A stretch of DNA of 25,347 nucleotides, taken from NCBI GenBank assembly GCA_964235605.1, contig CAXSCR010000063.1, positions 1 through 25,347 of the forward strand, in the 5' to 3' direction. Source of the DNA: DATCRE01 sp964235605. GTDB taxonomy: Bacteria > Bacteroidota > Bacteroidia > Cytophagales > Cyclobacteriaceae. Of this stretch, positions 1 through 7,017 are shown in pieces. The stretch's first letter is position 1. Every line of letters starts with the position of its first letter. The translations under genes and the position numbers were made by a program. The notes below the pieces were generated by a model that saw only the letters and a list, made by a program, of their open reading frames with translations, had not been told where the DNA came from and did not search any database.

Positions 1-1
1 C

Positions 2-103
2 ATTATCGTATTTAAACCTGCCTACACTTTTGTAGAAAGTGATGCGATTAACTTCCGCGCCTTTACCACCGTCCACTTAGGACAGGAACGGATACTCATA
101 TAA
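2..103 (+). CDS. C-terminal fragment of an unidentified protein (5' end outside window)
   Basis: An open frame enters from the left edge and runs 33 codons to a TAA at 101-103. The visible peptide alternates hydrophobic and polar residues (for example AYTFVESDAINFRAFTTVHL) and would suit the last strands of a beta-rich protein, but I do not recognise the family. It converges on the YdcF-like gene with an 8-nt gap, which suits a real gene end. The other two + frames are interrupted early in this stretch. A chance open frame of this length is possible. Confidence 0.45.
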   Translation: MIVFKPAYTFVESDAINFRAFTTVHLGQERILI

Positions 104-111
104 ATATTTAA

Positions 112-879
112 TCATATGTAGCCCGCAGCTTTGTATGCAGCAAAGCCAACCCACTCTTTAACTAACTTATGCCATATCACCATAGCTTCTACTCTAGGTA
201 TGAGAAAAGCATCGATATAATAATTAGGGCTATAGGCATAAAAATCCGCTGTAAAATTATCTACATCCAAACCTGCTTTGTGATAACAAGCCAGTGACCT
301 TCTCATATGAAACGCAGAGGTAATCAACAAACAGTCTTTATCCTTGTAGCCTAATTCTACAAGCATTTTTTTTACAGCCACTGCAGATTCGTATGTATTT
401 CTAGTTTCGCTTTCTGTTATAAGGTACTCTTCTGGCACGCCCATTATAATCATTGCCTGTTTAAACTTTATCGCCTCAGGATCATCTGCATTTGTTAACA
501 AACCTGTACCGCCGCTAATGAGTATTTTTTTTATGATACCCAACTTATATAATTGCACGGTGTGGTAGACGCGATCAGCGCCGCGACTAAAGTAAACCCT
601 ATCCGCAGGTTGCAATCCAGAAATGGTAGTGCCCGTAAGTACAATACCTAATTCATATTTTTCCATTGTACGGAAAGGCTTGGTATCAACCTCCCACGCA
701 CGCATAACCTCGTTGGCAATAAAGTCATTTGAGATGAACAGTAACATTCCCAGACTAGCCCAAAACAATCCTTTCTTCCACTTCACATTCTTTATGAATA
801 CCGAGACCAAAAACCCACAGCAAATAATTACTATTGGCATGGTGATGAAACTAATGGTTTTAGAAAGAACGAAGAACAT
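112..879 (-). CDS. YdcF/SanA/ElyC-like (DUF218) membrane protein
   Basis: A 255-residue protein with two N-terminal hydrophobic segments (about residues 10-30 and 36-54), then a cytoplasmic or periplasmic DUF218 domain. DUF218 hallmarks are visible in order: the first strand with GIVLTG, the glycine motif ISGGTG, the ESETRNTYESA motif and TSAFHMRRS. The family includes E. coli SanA, ElyC and YdcF, linked to envelope integrity and vancomycin sensitivity; the biochemical activity is mostly undefined. Length is normal for the two-TM subgroup. The gene stands alone: the ABC transporter ends 92 nt upstream on the same strand and could be co-transcribed. Family assignment is firm; the role is inferred only from the family. 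Confidence 0.85.
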   Translation of the reverse strand: MFFVLSKTISFITMPIVIICCGFLVSVFIKNVKWKKGLFWASLGMLLFISNDFIANEVMRAWEVDTKPFRTMEKYELGIVLTGTTISGLQPADRVYFSRGADRVYHTVQLYKLGIIKKILISGGTGLLTNADDPEAIKFKQAMIIMGVPEEYLITESETRNTYESAVAVKKMLVELGYKDKDCLLITSAFHMRRSLACYHKAGLDVDNFTADFYAYSPNYYIDAFLIPRVEAMVIWHKLVKEWVGFAAYKAAGYI

Positions 880-971
880 GAGACGTTATAATAGCTGAAT
901 TATGATTTAAGAAACAAAGTAAAACTATTCACAAGTCATTGCCATGCATGCCGATAACAGTTAGCAAAAAA

Positions 972-3900
972 TTATTTCTTATTATACAATGGATTTGATA
1001 AACCACCAATACCATCTATTATCCTGCGTAAAACATCAAGGTATAATAAGAGGGCAAGCACAAACGTCATTGACCATATAACACCTGTATTGAAAGCAAA
1101 AGTATCTATGTTGTGATTTAGAAAATGTTTTGATGGCATATAAAATTGCGCATCAAAGTCGATAGCGTGTACAGGATCTGGATCTTTGTAAATGGGATAA
1201 ATTTTCTGAATCAACTTTCCATCTTTCTCAATAATACGATGCGTTTCAGATACATTCTTTACGAGTTCAGCAATAGCTTCATTTTTATATTGCTCCCTAA
1301 ATAACTCGAACGCTCTTTCTTTTTCAGGCGTATCCGTCATCTGATGAATCTTTTTTTCCTTTTCTCTATCAGCCACATTGTATCGGTTGATATAAATGTG
1401 TTTAATAACCACTAACGCTGAAGAAATATTAGCATACACCGCCGAGTCAAATCGCGCTGGTGTAAGATCATCTAACCGATCTGCCTCCGGTTTCTTCAAG
1501 GTTTGCATTTGCCTACCTACTTCATTTTTAATAAGTGCTAAGTCACTTGCTAACTTAGCTTTTATTGCCGCATTGGTAGACTTGAAGTTATTTAAGCAAA
1601 ACTCGAGGTGTGTTTCAAGCTCTGGAATAAAATATATCTTTCTGTAATCGGCATCGGCCATTACTTTGTCATACGGATAAAATTCCTGTTCAAATTTATT
1701 ATCCTTAAACTGCGTAACCATACCCGCTTCAAATGCCCAACGTGATGCCATTAAATCACCAACAAAGGGAACTGATGCAGTATTTCCTATAGAAGGATTA
1801 AGCTTATCAAATTTAACCACAACACCACTTAGTATAAGTTGAGGAATAAGTAAGAGTGGTATAAGAATATAAATGGTCACAGCAGAGTTGAACGCAGAAG
1901 AAATGTTTAAGCCTAACAAATTAGCGAAACAAGAAGCCGTGAAAAGTATAAACCAATGCTCAAAGAACATCCCGTTTATTTCCAATATATAATTACCGAC
2001 GGCAACAAACATAAACGTTTGTATGGCAGACATCATAAATAGTATAGAAATCTTAGATAAAATATAACTGCTACGACTTAAATGCAAGAAGGCTTCGCGC
2101 TTAAGAATCTTTCTATCACGTATAATTTCTTCTGCGCTTACGGTTAGTCCCATAAACAACGCAACAATTACACTCATAAAAAGATAGGCCGTTACATTCA
2201 AATTTTTCCCAAAAGTATATCCTGTTAAAAGCTTATCATCAATATTATAATATCGTACAATAAAGGCGAGTATAAAGGCAAGCAACGGTGCTTCTAATAA
2301 ATTAATAACAAGGTATTGTACGTTATGTAATTTAGCTTTGAGATCACGAAGAGAAAAAAGATGCGCCTGTTTAATTCGTGTCGGAATATTTAATGTAGAA
2401 TGCGGCTCTTCTTTCGATTCTTCAATTGAATTGGGTTTAAAACTACTTTTAAATACGGAGTTCCAATGTTCAGCACTCATTTTACGCTCATTGGTAAAAT
2501 GGCCATATTCATTGATTACTTTGGTTTCAATGATATTAAATATTTGTTCAGGGTTTACATTACCACAATCGTGACATTCTCCCTCATCGCTGTTAACCAG
2601 GTTGATGCTCTTCTTAAAATACACTATCGCATCCACGGGATTACCATAATATATTTGATAACCACCAACGTCTAAAATTAGCAGCTTATCAAACATCTTA
2701 AAGATATCGGATGAAGGTTGATGAATTACTGCAAATACCAACTTTCCCTTAAGTGAAAGTTCCTTTAAAAGATCAATTATATTTTCAGAGTCACGCGATG
2801 ATAAGCCACTGGTAGGTTCATCGCAGAATAATACTGCAGGCTCACGTAATAACTCTAAGCCTATATTAAGACGCTTTCGCTGGCCACCGCTAATGGTCTT
2901 ACTTAAAGGTGAACCAACTTTAAGATCTTTCGTTTCTTCAAGGCCTAAGTCATCGAGCACCTTTACAACGAGTATGTCAATCTCTGCTTCGGTCTTATCA
3001 CTAAAACAAAGTTTGGCTGCGAAATAAAGGTTCTGATAAACAGTGAGATCTTCAATCAATAAATCATCTTGGGGCACAAATCCGATTACCCCTTCTATGC
3101 GCTTAGGTTCCTGATGGATATCAATGCCATTAATAATGACTTGGCCCTGCGATGGTTTTTCAGATCCGTTAAGTACATGTAGTAAGGTTGACTTTCCGGC
3201 ACCACTACCACCCATTAGGGCTATAAGGTTTCCAGATTCTTCTGATACATTTATATTTCGAAGGCCGAGTTTACCATTCTTAAATTGATAGCTAATGTTC
3301 CGACCTTCGAATGTAGTACGAGAATAAATGCCAATCTTTTTAAATTGATTTAATATTTGACCATAATAAACAGGCTCATCTTGCTGCCAACGCAACATGC
3401 TTCCAACAGCGAGCACGCTTATCTTACCTGATCGTACGGGTACGCCATTGAGATATACGTCTGATCCGCCTTGATATTTAATAAAATATAATTCTGCTTC
3501 CGAATTATAGAGCACACTTATAAAGCCATTTAGATGATGCCTGAATAAATGCTTCGTTTTTTTAAATGATGATGTTTCTGAGGCATCTATTACCAAAATG
3601 TTGTCATGCTCAAATTCATATGGTTTAACACCCAGCACAAATATTTTAATAGCTTCGATTTCTGAAGTCGTGATTTTGAAGTGAAAACAAATAGTTTTAA
3701 CCAACTCATCCTCGCGCGCAGAGATATCGCCATCAGCTTGAATAATGCTAATGATTTCGAGAACAATAACTACTTTTTGTTTCTGGGTAAGCTCACCATT
3801 TATTTTTACACAAAGCTCTTGAATATCATGCTGATCTGAAGGCTGATCAGCACTTGCTCCACTTAAACGTTTTGAATATTCATCAAAGAAATTTAGGTAA

Positions 3901-4034
3901 GGTTCTACGGCAGATTGACTGAGATGCTCTGCTAGAAAAACCCGGATATGATCTCGCTCTTGACGGGTTACATCATCTTCATTTGCCACTACTGCAAAAA
4001 GGCGGAGAATAGCTTTGAGTAAAGGTTCACTCAT
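972..4034 (-). CDS. TerB-like/FHA-like/ABCG-type ABC transporter, ATPase and permease fused
   Basis: A 1020-residue half transporter of the ABCG/ABC-2 type. Residues about 1-135 are helical and resemble a TerB-type acidic domain (LEIISIIQADGDISAREDEL). Residues about 140-230 look FHA-like (VYLNGVPV, VGSMLRW). The ATPase follows, with Walker A GGSGAGKST at 275-283, signature SGGQRKR at 382-388, Walker B VLFCDEP at 401-407 and switch His438. A CxxC pair (CHDC, 487-490) sits in the linker. Membrane segments fall near 572-595, 615-633, 655-680, 690-710, 717-740 and 978-1000. The roughly 230-residue hydrophilic stretch between the last two (about 745-975) is probably extracytoplasmic and is unusually long. 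All ATPase motifs are intact, so it should be active. Substrate unknown. The start is the first ATG after an in-frame stop, and the N-terminal domain is complete from there. Confidence 0.87.
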   Translation of the reverse strand: MSEPLLKAILRLFAVVANEDDVTRQERDHIRVFLAEHLSQSAVEPYLNFFDEYSKRLSGASADQPSDQHDIQELCVKINGELTQKQKVVIVLEIISIIQADGDISAREDELVKTICFHFKITTSEIEAIKIFVLGVKPYEFEHDNILVIDASETSSFKKTKHLFRHHLNGFISVLYNSEAELYFIKYQGGSDVYLNGVPVRSGKISVLAVGSMLRWQQDEPVYYGQILNQFKKIGIYSRTTFEGRNISYQFKNGKLGLRNINVSEESGNLIALMGGSGAGKSTLLHVLNGSEKPSQGQVIINGIDIHQEPKRIEGVIGFVPQDDLLIEDLTVYQNLYFAAKLCFSDKTEAEIDILVVKVLDDLGLEETKDLKVGSPLSKTISGGQRKRLNIGLELLREPAVLFCDEPTSGLSSRDSENIIDLLKELSLKGKLVFAVIHQPSSDIFKMFDKLLILDVGGYQIYYGNPVDAIVYFKKSINLVNSDEGECHDCGNVNPEQIFNIIETKVINEYGHFTNERKMSAEHWNSVFKSSFKPNSIEESKEEPHSTLNIPTRIKQAHLFSLRDLKAKLHNVQYLVINLLEAPLLAFILAFIVRYYNIDDKLLTGYTFGKNLNVTAYLFMSVIVALFMGLTVSAEEIIRDRKILKREAFLHLSRSSYILSKISILFMMSAIQTFMFVAVGNYILEINGMFFEHWFILFTASCFANLLGLNISSAFNSAVTIYILIPLLLIPQLILSGVVVKFDKLNPSIGNTASVPFVGDLMASRWAFEAGMVTQFKDNKFEQEFYPYDKVMADADYRKIYFIPELETHLEFCLNNFKSTNAAIKAKLASDLALIKNEVGRQMQTLKKPEADRLDDLTPARFDSAVYANISSALVVIKHIYINRYNVADREKEKKIHQMTDTPEKERAFELFREQYKNEAIAELVKNVSETHRIIEKDGKLIQKIYPIYKDPDPVHAIDFDAQFYMPSKHFLNHNIDTFAFNTGVIWSMTFVLALLLYLDVLRRIIDGIGGLSNPLYNKK

Positions 4035-4217
4035 GGAATATTTTGTTTATTTAGGCAAGTCAAGCTTTAAAATTGAATCATCAATTACTTGCCAACGCTA
4101 AATATAACAAAAAGATGAGATGAAAAGAATACGCATTAGCATGTGTTATTGCTGATCCTACTTAATAATTCGTTGGCAACACCATAGCGTCCGGTCAACG
4201 TAAGATGACTAAAGTCT

Positions 4218-4904
4218 CGGTAGGGACGGTATATCGTTAACATAATATTTCATAAGTGTAAAGCCTGTAGAGACGGTATATATATCGTACCTAATGGCAC
4301 TTGTTTTCGCTATAATAAAATATGACGGCCAAGGTCTGTATCCTACCATAGCCGTCAGCCTAAAAATTCTAAGTCCCGGGGAGGGCAATGTCATTAAGTT
4401 AAGGAGATCAATATGCGGATTTAAAGTTGTTAAGTTTTAGTTTGAGTTTTACTTTACACTTACATTACTGACATTCCCCCGCCTCGGTCTGTCCTCACTA
4501 TAGCTATCCACCTACTAGAATCCTGTAGGGCAATTTCATTTAGTTAAGGGCTTGAAAACCTGGTATCATATTGAGGTGGCAAAATCTTAAAACCATATCT
4601 TAGGGTCTGTGCCGTACCATCATCATAGCTGTATCCCAGCAAAATCCCGGAGGGATGATATATGGGTAGATAATATTATTATAACGAACACAAGTGCCGT
4701 AGGTACGATATATACCGTCCCTACGGAACTTTGTGATCTTAGGTTCAGTTATGGTTAGACATGGACCGAGGTGGGAGAATGTTCAGTCAAGCAAACATAA
4801 AACTTTCACAAACTTTAAACCTGTTTTTAAAATGATCCCTTAACTTAATGACATTGCCCTACTAAGATTTTGTTAGCTTGACGGCTATGGTGACACAGAC
4901 CGAG
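4218..4904. repeat. Intergenic mosaic of diverged direct and inverted repeats
   Basis: This fills most of the 967-nt gap between two - strand genes. A unit running from a GGTCTGT box through CATAGCCGTC-like sequence to GGGCAATGTCATTAAGTTAAGG-like sequence occurs forward at 4333-4404, forward with a 5' extension at 4421-4550, forward and degenerate at 4604-4662, and inverted at 4838-4904. The 5' extension (TTTAAAGTT to ACATTC, then CCTCGGTC) is found inverted at 4762-4830. A second unit (GTAGGGACGGTATAT) occurs at 4218-4236, 4267-4302 and, inverted, 4692-4726. No coding frame worth calling lies inside. It resembles REP/BIME-type extragenic palindromic clusters; genome-wide copies cannot be checked here. 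Confidence 0.75.
4697..4726. repeat. 30-nt near-perfect palindrome
   Basis: Thirteen of fifteen possible base pairs match (CCGTAGG...CCTACGG outer arms, TATATA centre). The sequence with its AAGTG flank is an inverted copy of 4267-4302, which has a 2-nt insertion and a few substitutions. It could form a cruciform or RNA hairpin, or be a target of a REP-associated transposase; none is encoded in the window. Confidence 0.7.
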
Positions 4905-4950
4905 ATGAGATAAATTCATTCGTAAGGTAAATAGGAAATGATAAGACAAA

Positions 4951-4982
4951 AAAAAAGACTAACGATGTCGCCAGTCTTTTTT
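4951..4982 (-). terminator. Intrinsic terminator of the lipoprotein gene
   Basis: AAAAAAGACT at 4951-4960 pairs with AGTCTTTTTT at 4973-4982 around a 12-nt loop. Read on the - strand it lies about 20 nt after the lipoprotein stop and is followed by a run of T. This is a classic Rho-independent layout. The A tract on the other side would also let it work for + strand transcripts. Confidence 0.75.
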
Positions 4983-5001
4983 AAGATTCTTTGTTATAGA
5001 A

Positions 5002-5898
5002 TTAACTAGTAATTCCGTTACGAAGTTTTACTATAATCTTAGTAATTTCTTCTAGGTTCTTATCTGATAAAATAAGATCAGCACGGTTATTCTTTATTTG
5101 CTCTTCGATGTTTAGCGATGCATAAGCAGTTTCAAGCGCAGTAAGATCAACTACAATATCTGTAACAGGTTCAGTTTGCTCTACTGATTTCATCATCTTC
5201 AATAACTCTGAAACTGATTTTTTCTGTTCCAACACTACGCGTATAACTGGCGTAAGTACCAAACTGCGTTTATCATCAGGTAGCAGGTTACGTGGATATG
5301 ATTTTACCACACCTGTTGATATATAAAGCCCTTCAAGGAAACTGCCTGCTACCACCAAAGCAGATAACTTATTACGGCTATCATCTTTAAGGAATGACTC
5401 AGTCTTCCTTATCGTTTCATCCAGTAGCCGAGTTAACGAATCTTTATTGGATATATTCGCTTCAAAGCGTTTCAATAATTCAGGGTCAAAAGATCCGATG
5501 ATACCTAAGTTATCAGCCAATGTCTTAGCAGCATTTAAATAATCGATAGACTCCTGCGTCTTATCATAAGAGCTTAAATAACCAATGTCAGCAGCATATA
5601 CACCGAGGTTAAGAGCGGCCATGTCACTACGCGTAGTATATTGATCTACTTTATTTCGTGGATTTAAAAGGCTTTCGTTGAATTCAGCACCAGTGGCTTG
5701 AAGTAAATACGGTAACTCAGAAGGTGAAGGAATATTATAAACAACTTCCTCTATCTGGTTTTTCAAGTTACCCTCCTCAGCTTCTTTAAATTCATCTGAG
5801 TTTTTATTCTGATCTTCTTTAGAGGAAGACCCACAAGAACCTAGCCCTAGAACCAACAGGGCGGATAAAATGAAATAAATGGATTGCTTTAATTTCAT
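5002..5898 (-). CDS. Lipoprotein of unknown function
   Basis: I place the start at the ATG whose product begins MKLKQSIYFILSALLVLGLGSC. It gives a textbook signal peptide II with lipobox LGSC (Cys about residue 21) followed by serines. The frame stays open 30 codons further upstream to 5988, but that extension would bury the signal peptide. The mature protein (about 280 residues) begins with an acidic, charged linker (residues 25-45) and is then predicted mostly helical, with SELPYLLQATGAEF and MAALNLGVYAADIGYLSSY as the most family-like stretches. No catalytic motif is visible and I do not recognise a named family. It stands alone, divergent from the response regulator across a 231-nt AT-rich gap that must hold both promoters, and ends at an intrinsic terminator. 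Confidence 0.8.
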   Translation of the reverse strand: MKLKQSIYFILSALLVLGLGSCGSSSKEDQNKNSDEFKEAEEGNLKNQIEEVVYNIPSPSELPYLLQATGAEFNESLLNPRNKVDQYTTRSDMAALNLGVYAADIGYLSSYDKTQESIDYLNAAKTLADNLGIIGSFDPELLKRFEANISNKDSLTRLLDETIRKTESFLKDDSRNKLSALVVAGSFLEGLYISTGVVKSYPRNLLPDDKRSLVLTPVIRVVLEQKKSVSELLKMMKSVEQTEPVTDIVVDLTALETAYASLNIEEQIKNNRADLILSDKNLEEITKIIVKLRNGITS

Positions 5899-6129
5899 GT
5901 GTTTATTATTTAATTTTTTAAGTGAACTGAAAGCCCTAGCTAATCTTCTCATGCCAGTTGATATCTTATTATTGTATAGGCAATTCATGAATATCTAAAA
6001 TTTTTGAAGTTCAATTTTACTACATTTTTTATTGTATTAAAACATAGAGTTATTCTTTTAAGCGAAATTTTGGATATTATTTAAGTTCTTTTCATTAAGT
6101 TTAAGTATTAAGTTAAAATAGTTACGACG

Positions 6130-6540
6130 ATGTTTCAGGTTGATACAACAGTTTTAATAGACGATAGTGACATAGACTTGTTCATACAACGGAGGTTTCT
6201 TGAGGTTTACAATTTCTCTAACAAGCTGTTTATATACAAAACCGCTGAAGAAGCTTTAGCTTGGTTACATAATTTAGATAACGATCCGGCCCCTGACATC
6301 ATCTTCCTGGATCTTAATATGCCCGAAGTTGATGGGTTCGCTTTCTTAAAAGATTTTAATGAGCTCCCTTCTAAAATCACAAATAAGTGCAAGATTGTAG
6401 TGCTTACAAGTTCTAATAGCACAAAAGACCGTGAGCTGGTTTTTGAATACAGGAATGTAATTCAGTTTATAACGAAACCCCTTAAACAGACTGATATCGA
6501 AGAGTTGCGTCGAATAGTTAGCGCCTCTTCAAAAGTCTAA
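6130..6540 (+). CDS. Single-domain response regulator (CheY-like receiver)
   Basis: A 136-residue protein made of a receiver domain only. The acidic pair is Asp11-Asp12 (LIDDSD), the phospho-acceptor Asp61 (IIFLDLNMP), the switch Thr93 (VVLTSS) and the conserved Lys116 (ITKP), so it should accept phosphate. There is no output domain; such proteins act by protein contact or as phosphorelay shuttles. No histidine kinase lies in the window, so the partner is elsewhere. The short N-terminus before the first strand supports the ATG used. It is divergent to the lipoprotein gene; whether the two are functionally linked is unknown. Confidence 0.9.
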   Translation: MFQVDTTVLIDDSDIDLFIQRRFLEVYNFSNKLFIYKTAEEALAWLHNLDNDPAPDIIFLDLNMPEVDGFAFLKDFNELPSKITNKCKIVVLTSSNSTKDRELVFEYRNVIQFITKPLKQTDIEELRRIVSASSKV

Positions 6541-6602
6541 TCTGTCGTATCTGCAATAACATAGTTTTCGCCATTTATCCAGGGAAATCGCTTTTAAAAA
6601 AA

Positions 6603-6722
6603 ATGATAGTTGAGCAAGCGTCATTTTTACGAAATATTGATATAAAAAGAATTTCTTCTCATGATGTTTTAGGAAAGGTGTTTGTTACTGGAAACGATAA
6701 CCAGTTAAATAGTGCTTCATGA
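6603..6722 (+). CDS. Possible 39-residue small ORF
   Basis: The ORF runs from an ATG 62 nt after the response regulator stop to a TGA at 6720-6722 that overlaps the ATG of the next small ORF (ATGA overlap). The product is mixed polar and hydrophobic, with no recognised motif. The frame is also open upstream of the ATG as far as 6540, so this may be a decayed gene remnant rather than a live small gene. Support is only the ATGA junction. Confidence 0.2.
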   Translation: MIVEQASFLRNIDIKRISSHDVLGKVFVTGNDNQLNSAS

Positions 6723-6835
6723 AATGGATTGGCTCAACTCCTAATATTACGAGCAATTTGCTTGGAGGGATTGCGCTTTCAACGATGATTGTTATCTGCA
6801 GCTTTTACTTATTCGTTATGCCACCAGGTCAATAA
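6719..6835 (+). CDS. Possible 38-residue single-pass membrane peptide
   Basis: The ORF starts by ATGA overlap with the preceding small ORF and ends at TAA 6833-6835. The peptide starts MKWIGSTPNITS and then has one hydrophobic stretch of about 20 residues (LLGGIALSTMIVICSFYLFV) with a short PPGQ tail, which suits a single membrane helix. No family is recognised. It could be chance in AT-rich DNA; the helix and overlap make it slightly better than random. Confidence 0.28.
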   Translation: MKWIGSTPNITSNLLGGIALSTMIVICSFYLFVMPPGQ

Positions 6836-6903
6836 ATACAAATCCTTAATTAACATGAGCGCGACAGGTAAGGCACTTACATAAAACTTTAAAAAATCGA
6901 TCT

Positions 6904-6939
6904 AGCAACTCAGCAACTCACAGCTAGCAGCCAGAAGCT
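6904..6939. repeat. Short heptamer-type repeat (AGCAACT family)
   Basis: Related words AGCAACT, AGCAACT, ACAGCT, AGCAGCC and AGAAGCT follow each other with 6-8 nt spacing, about 80 nt before the leuS start. It is the weakest of the four period-7 arrays in this window, and no complementary arm is seen. The rest of 6541-7017 holds only the two doubtful small ORFs and a candidate promoter. Confidence 0.5.
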
Positions 6940-6982
6940 AATTTAAGCTTTATATTAGGGTCTGAAAATATCCCAAAAGGTT

Positions 6983-6990
6983 TATTTTTG
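6983..6990 (+). promoter_or_regulatory. Candidate Bacteroidota -7 promoter element for leuS
   Basis: TATTTTTG fits the Bacteroidota -7 consensus TAnnTTTG and lies 27 nt before the chosen leuS ATG, giving a short leader. No TTG is evident at the expected -33 position, so this is tentative. Confidence 0.3.
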
Positions 6991-7017
6991 CGGTCTATTA
7001 ATTCAGATTACAAGAAA

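Noticed and set aside
4209..4394. A 61-codon open frame on the - strand in the gap after the ABC transporter
   Set aside because: It lies entirely within the repeat mosaic, its sequence is made of the repeat units, and the product has no protein-like features.
4035..5001. An insertion sequence or transposon in the repeat-rich gap
   Set aside because: No transposase frame or remnant is visible; the inverted repeats are short, several and not arranged as the two ends of one element.
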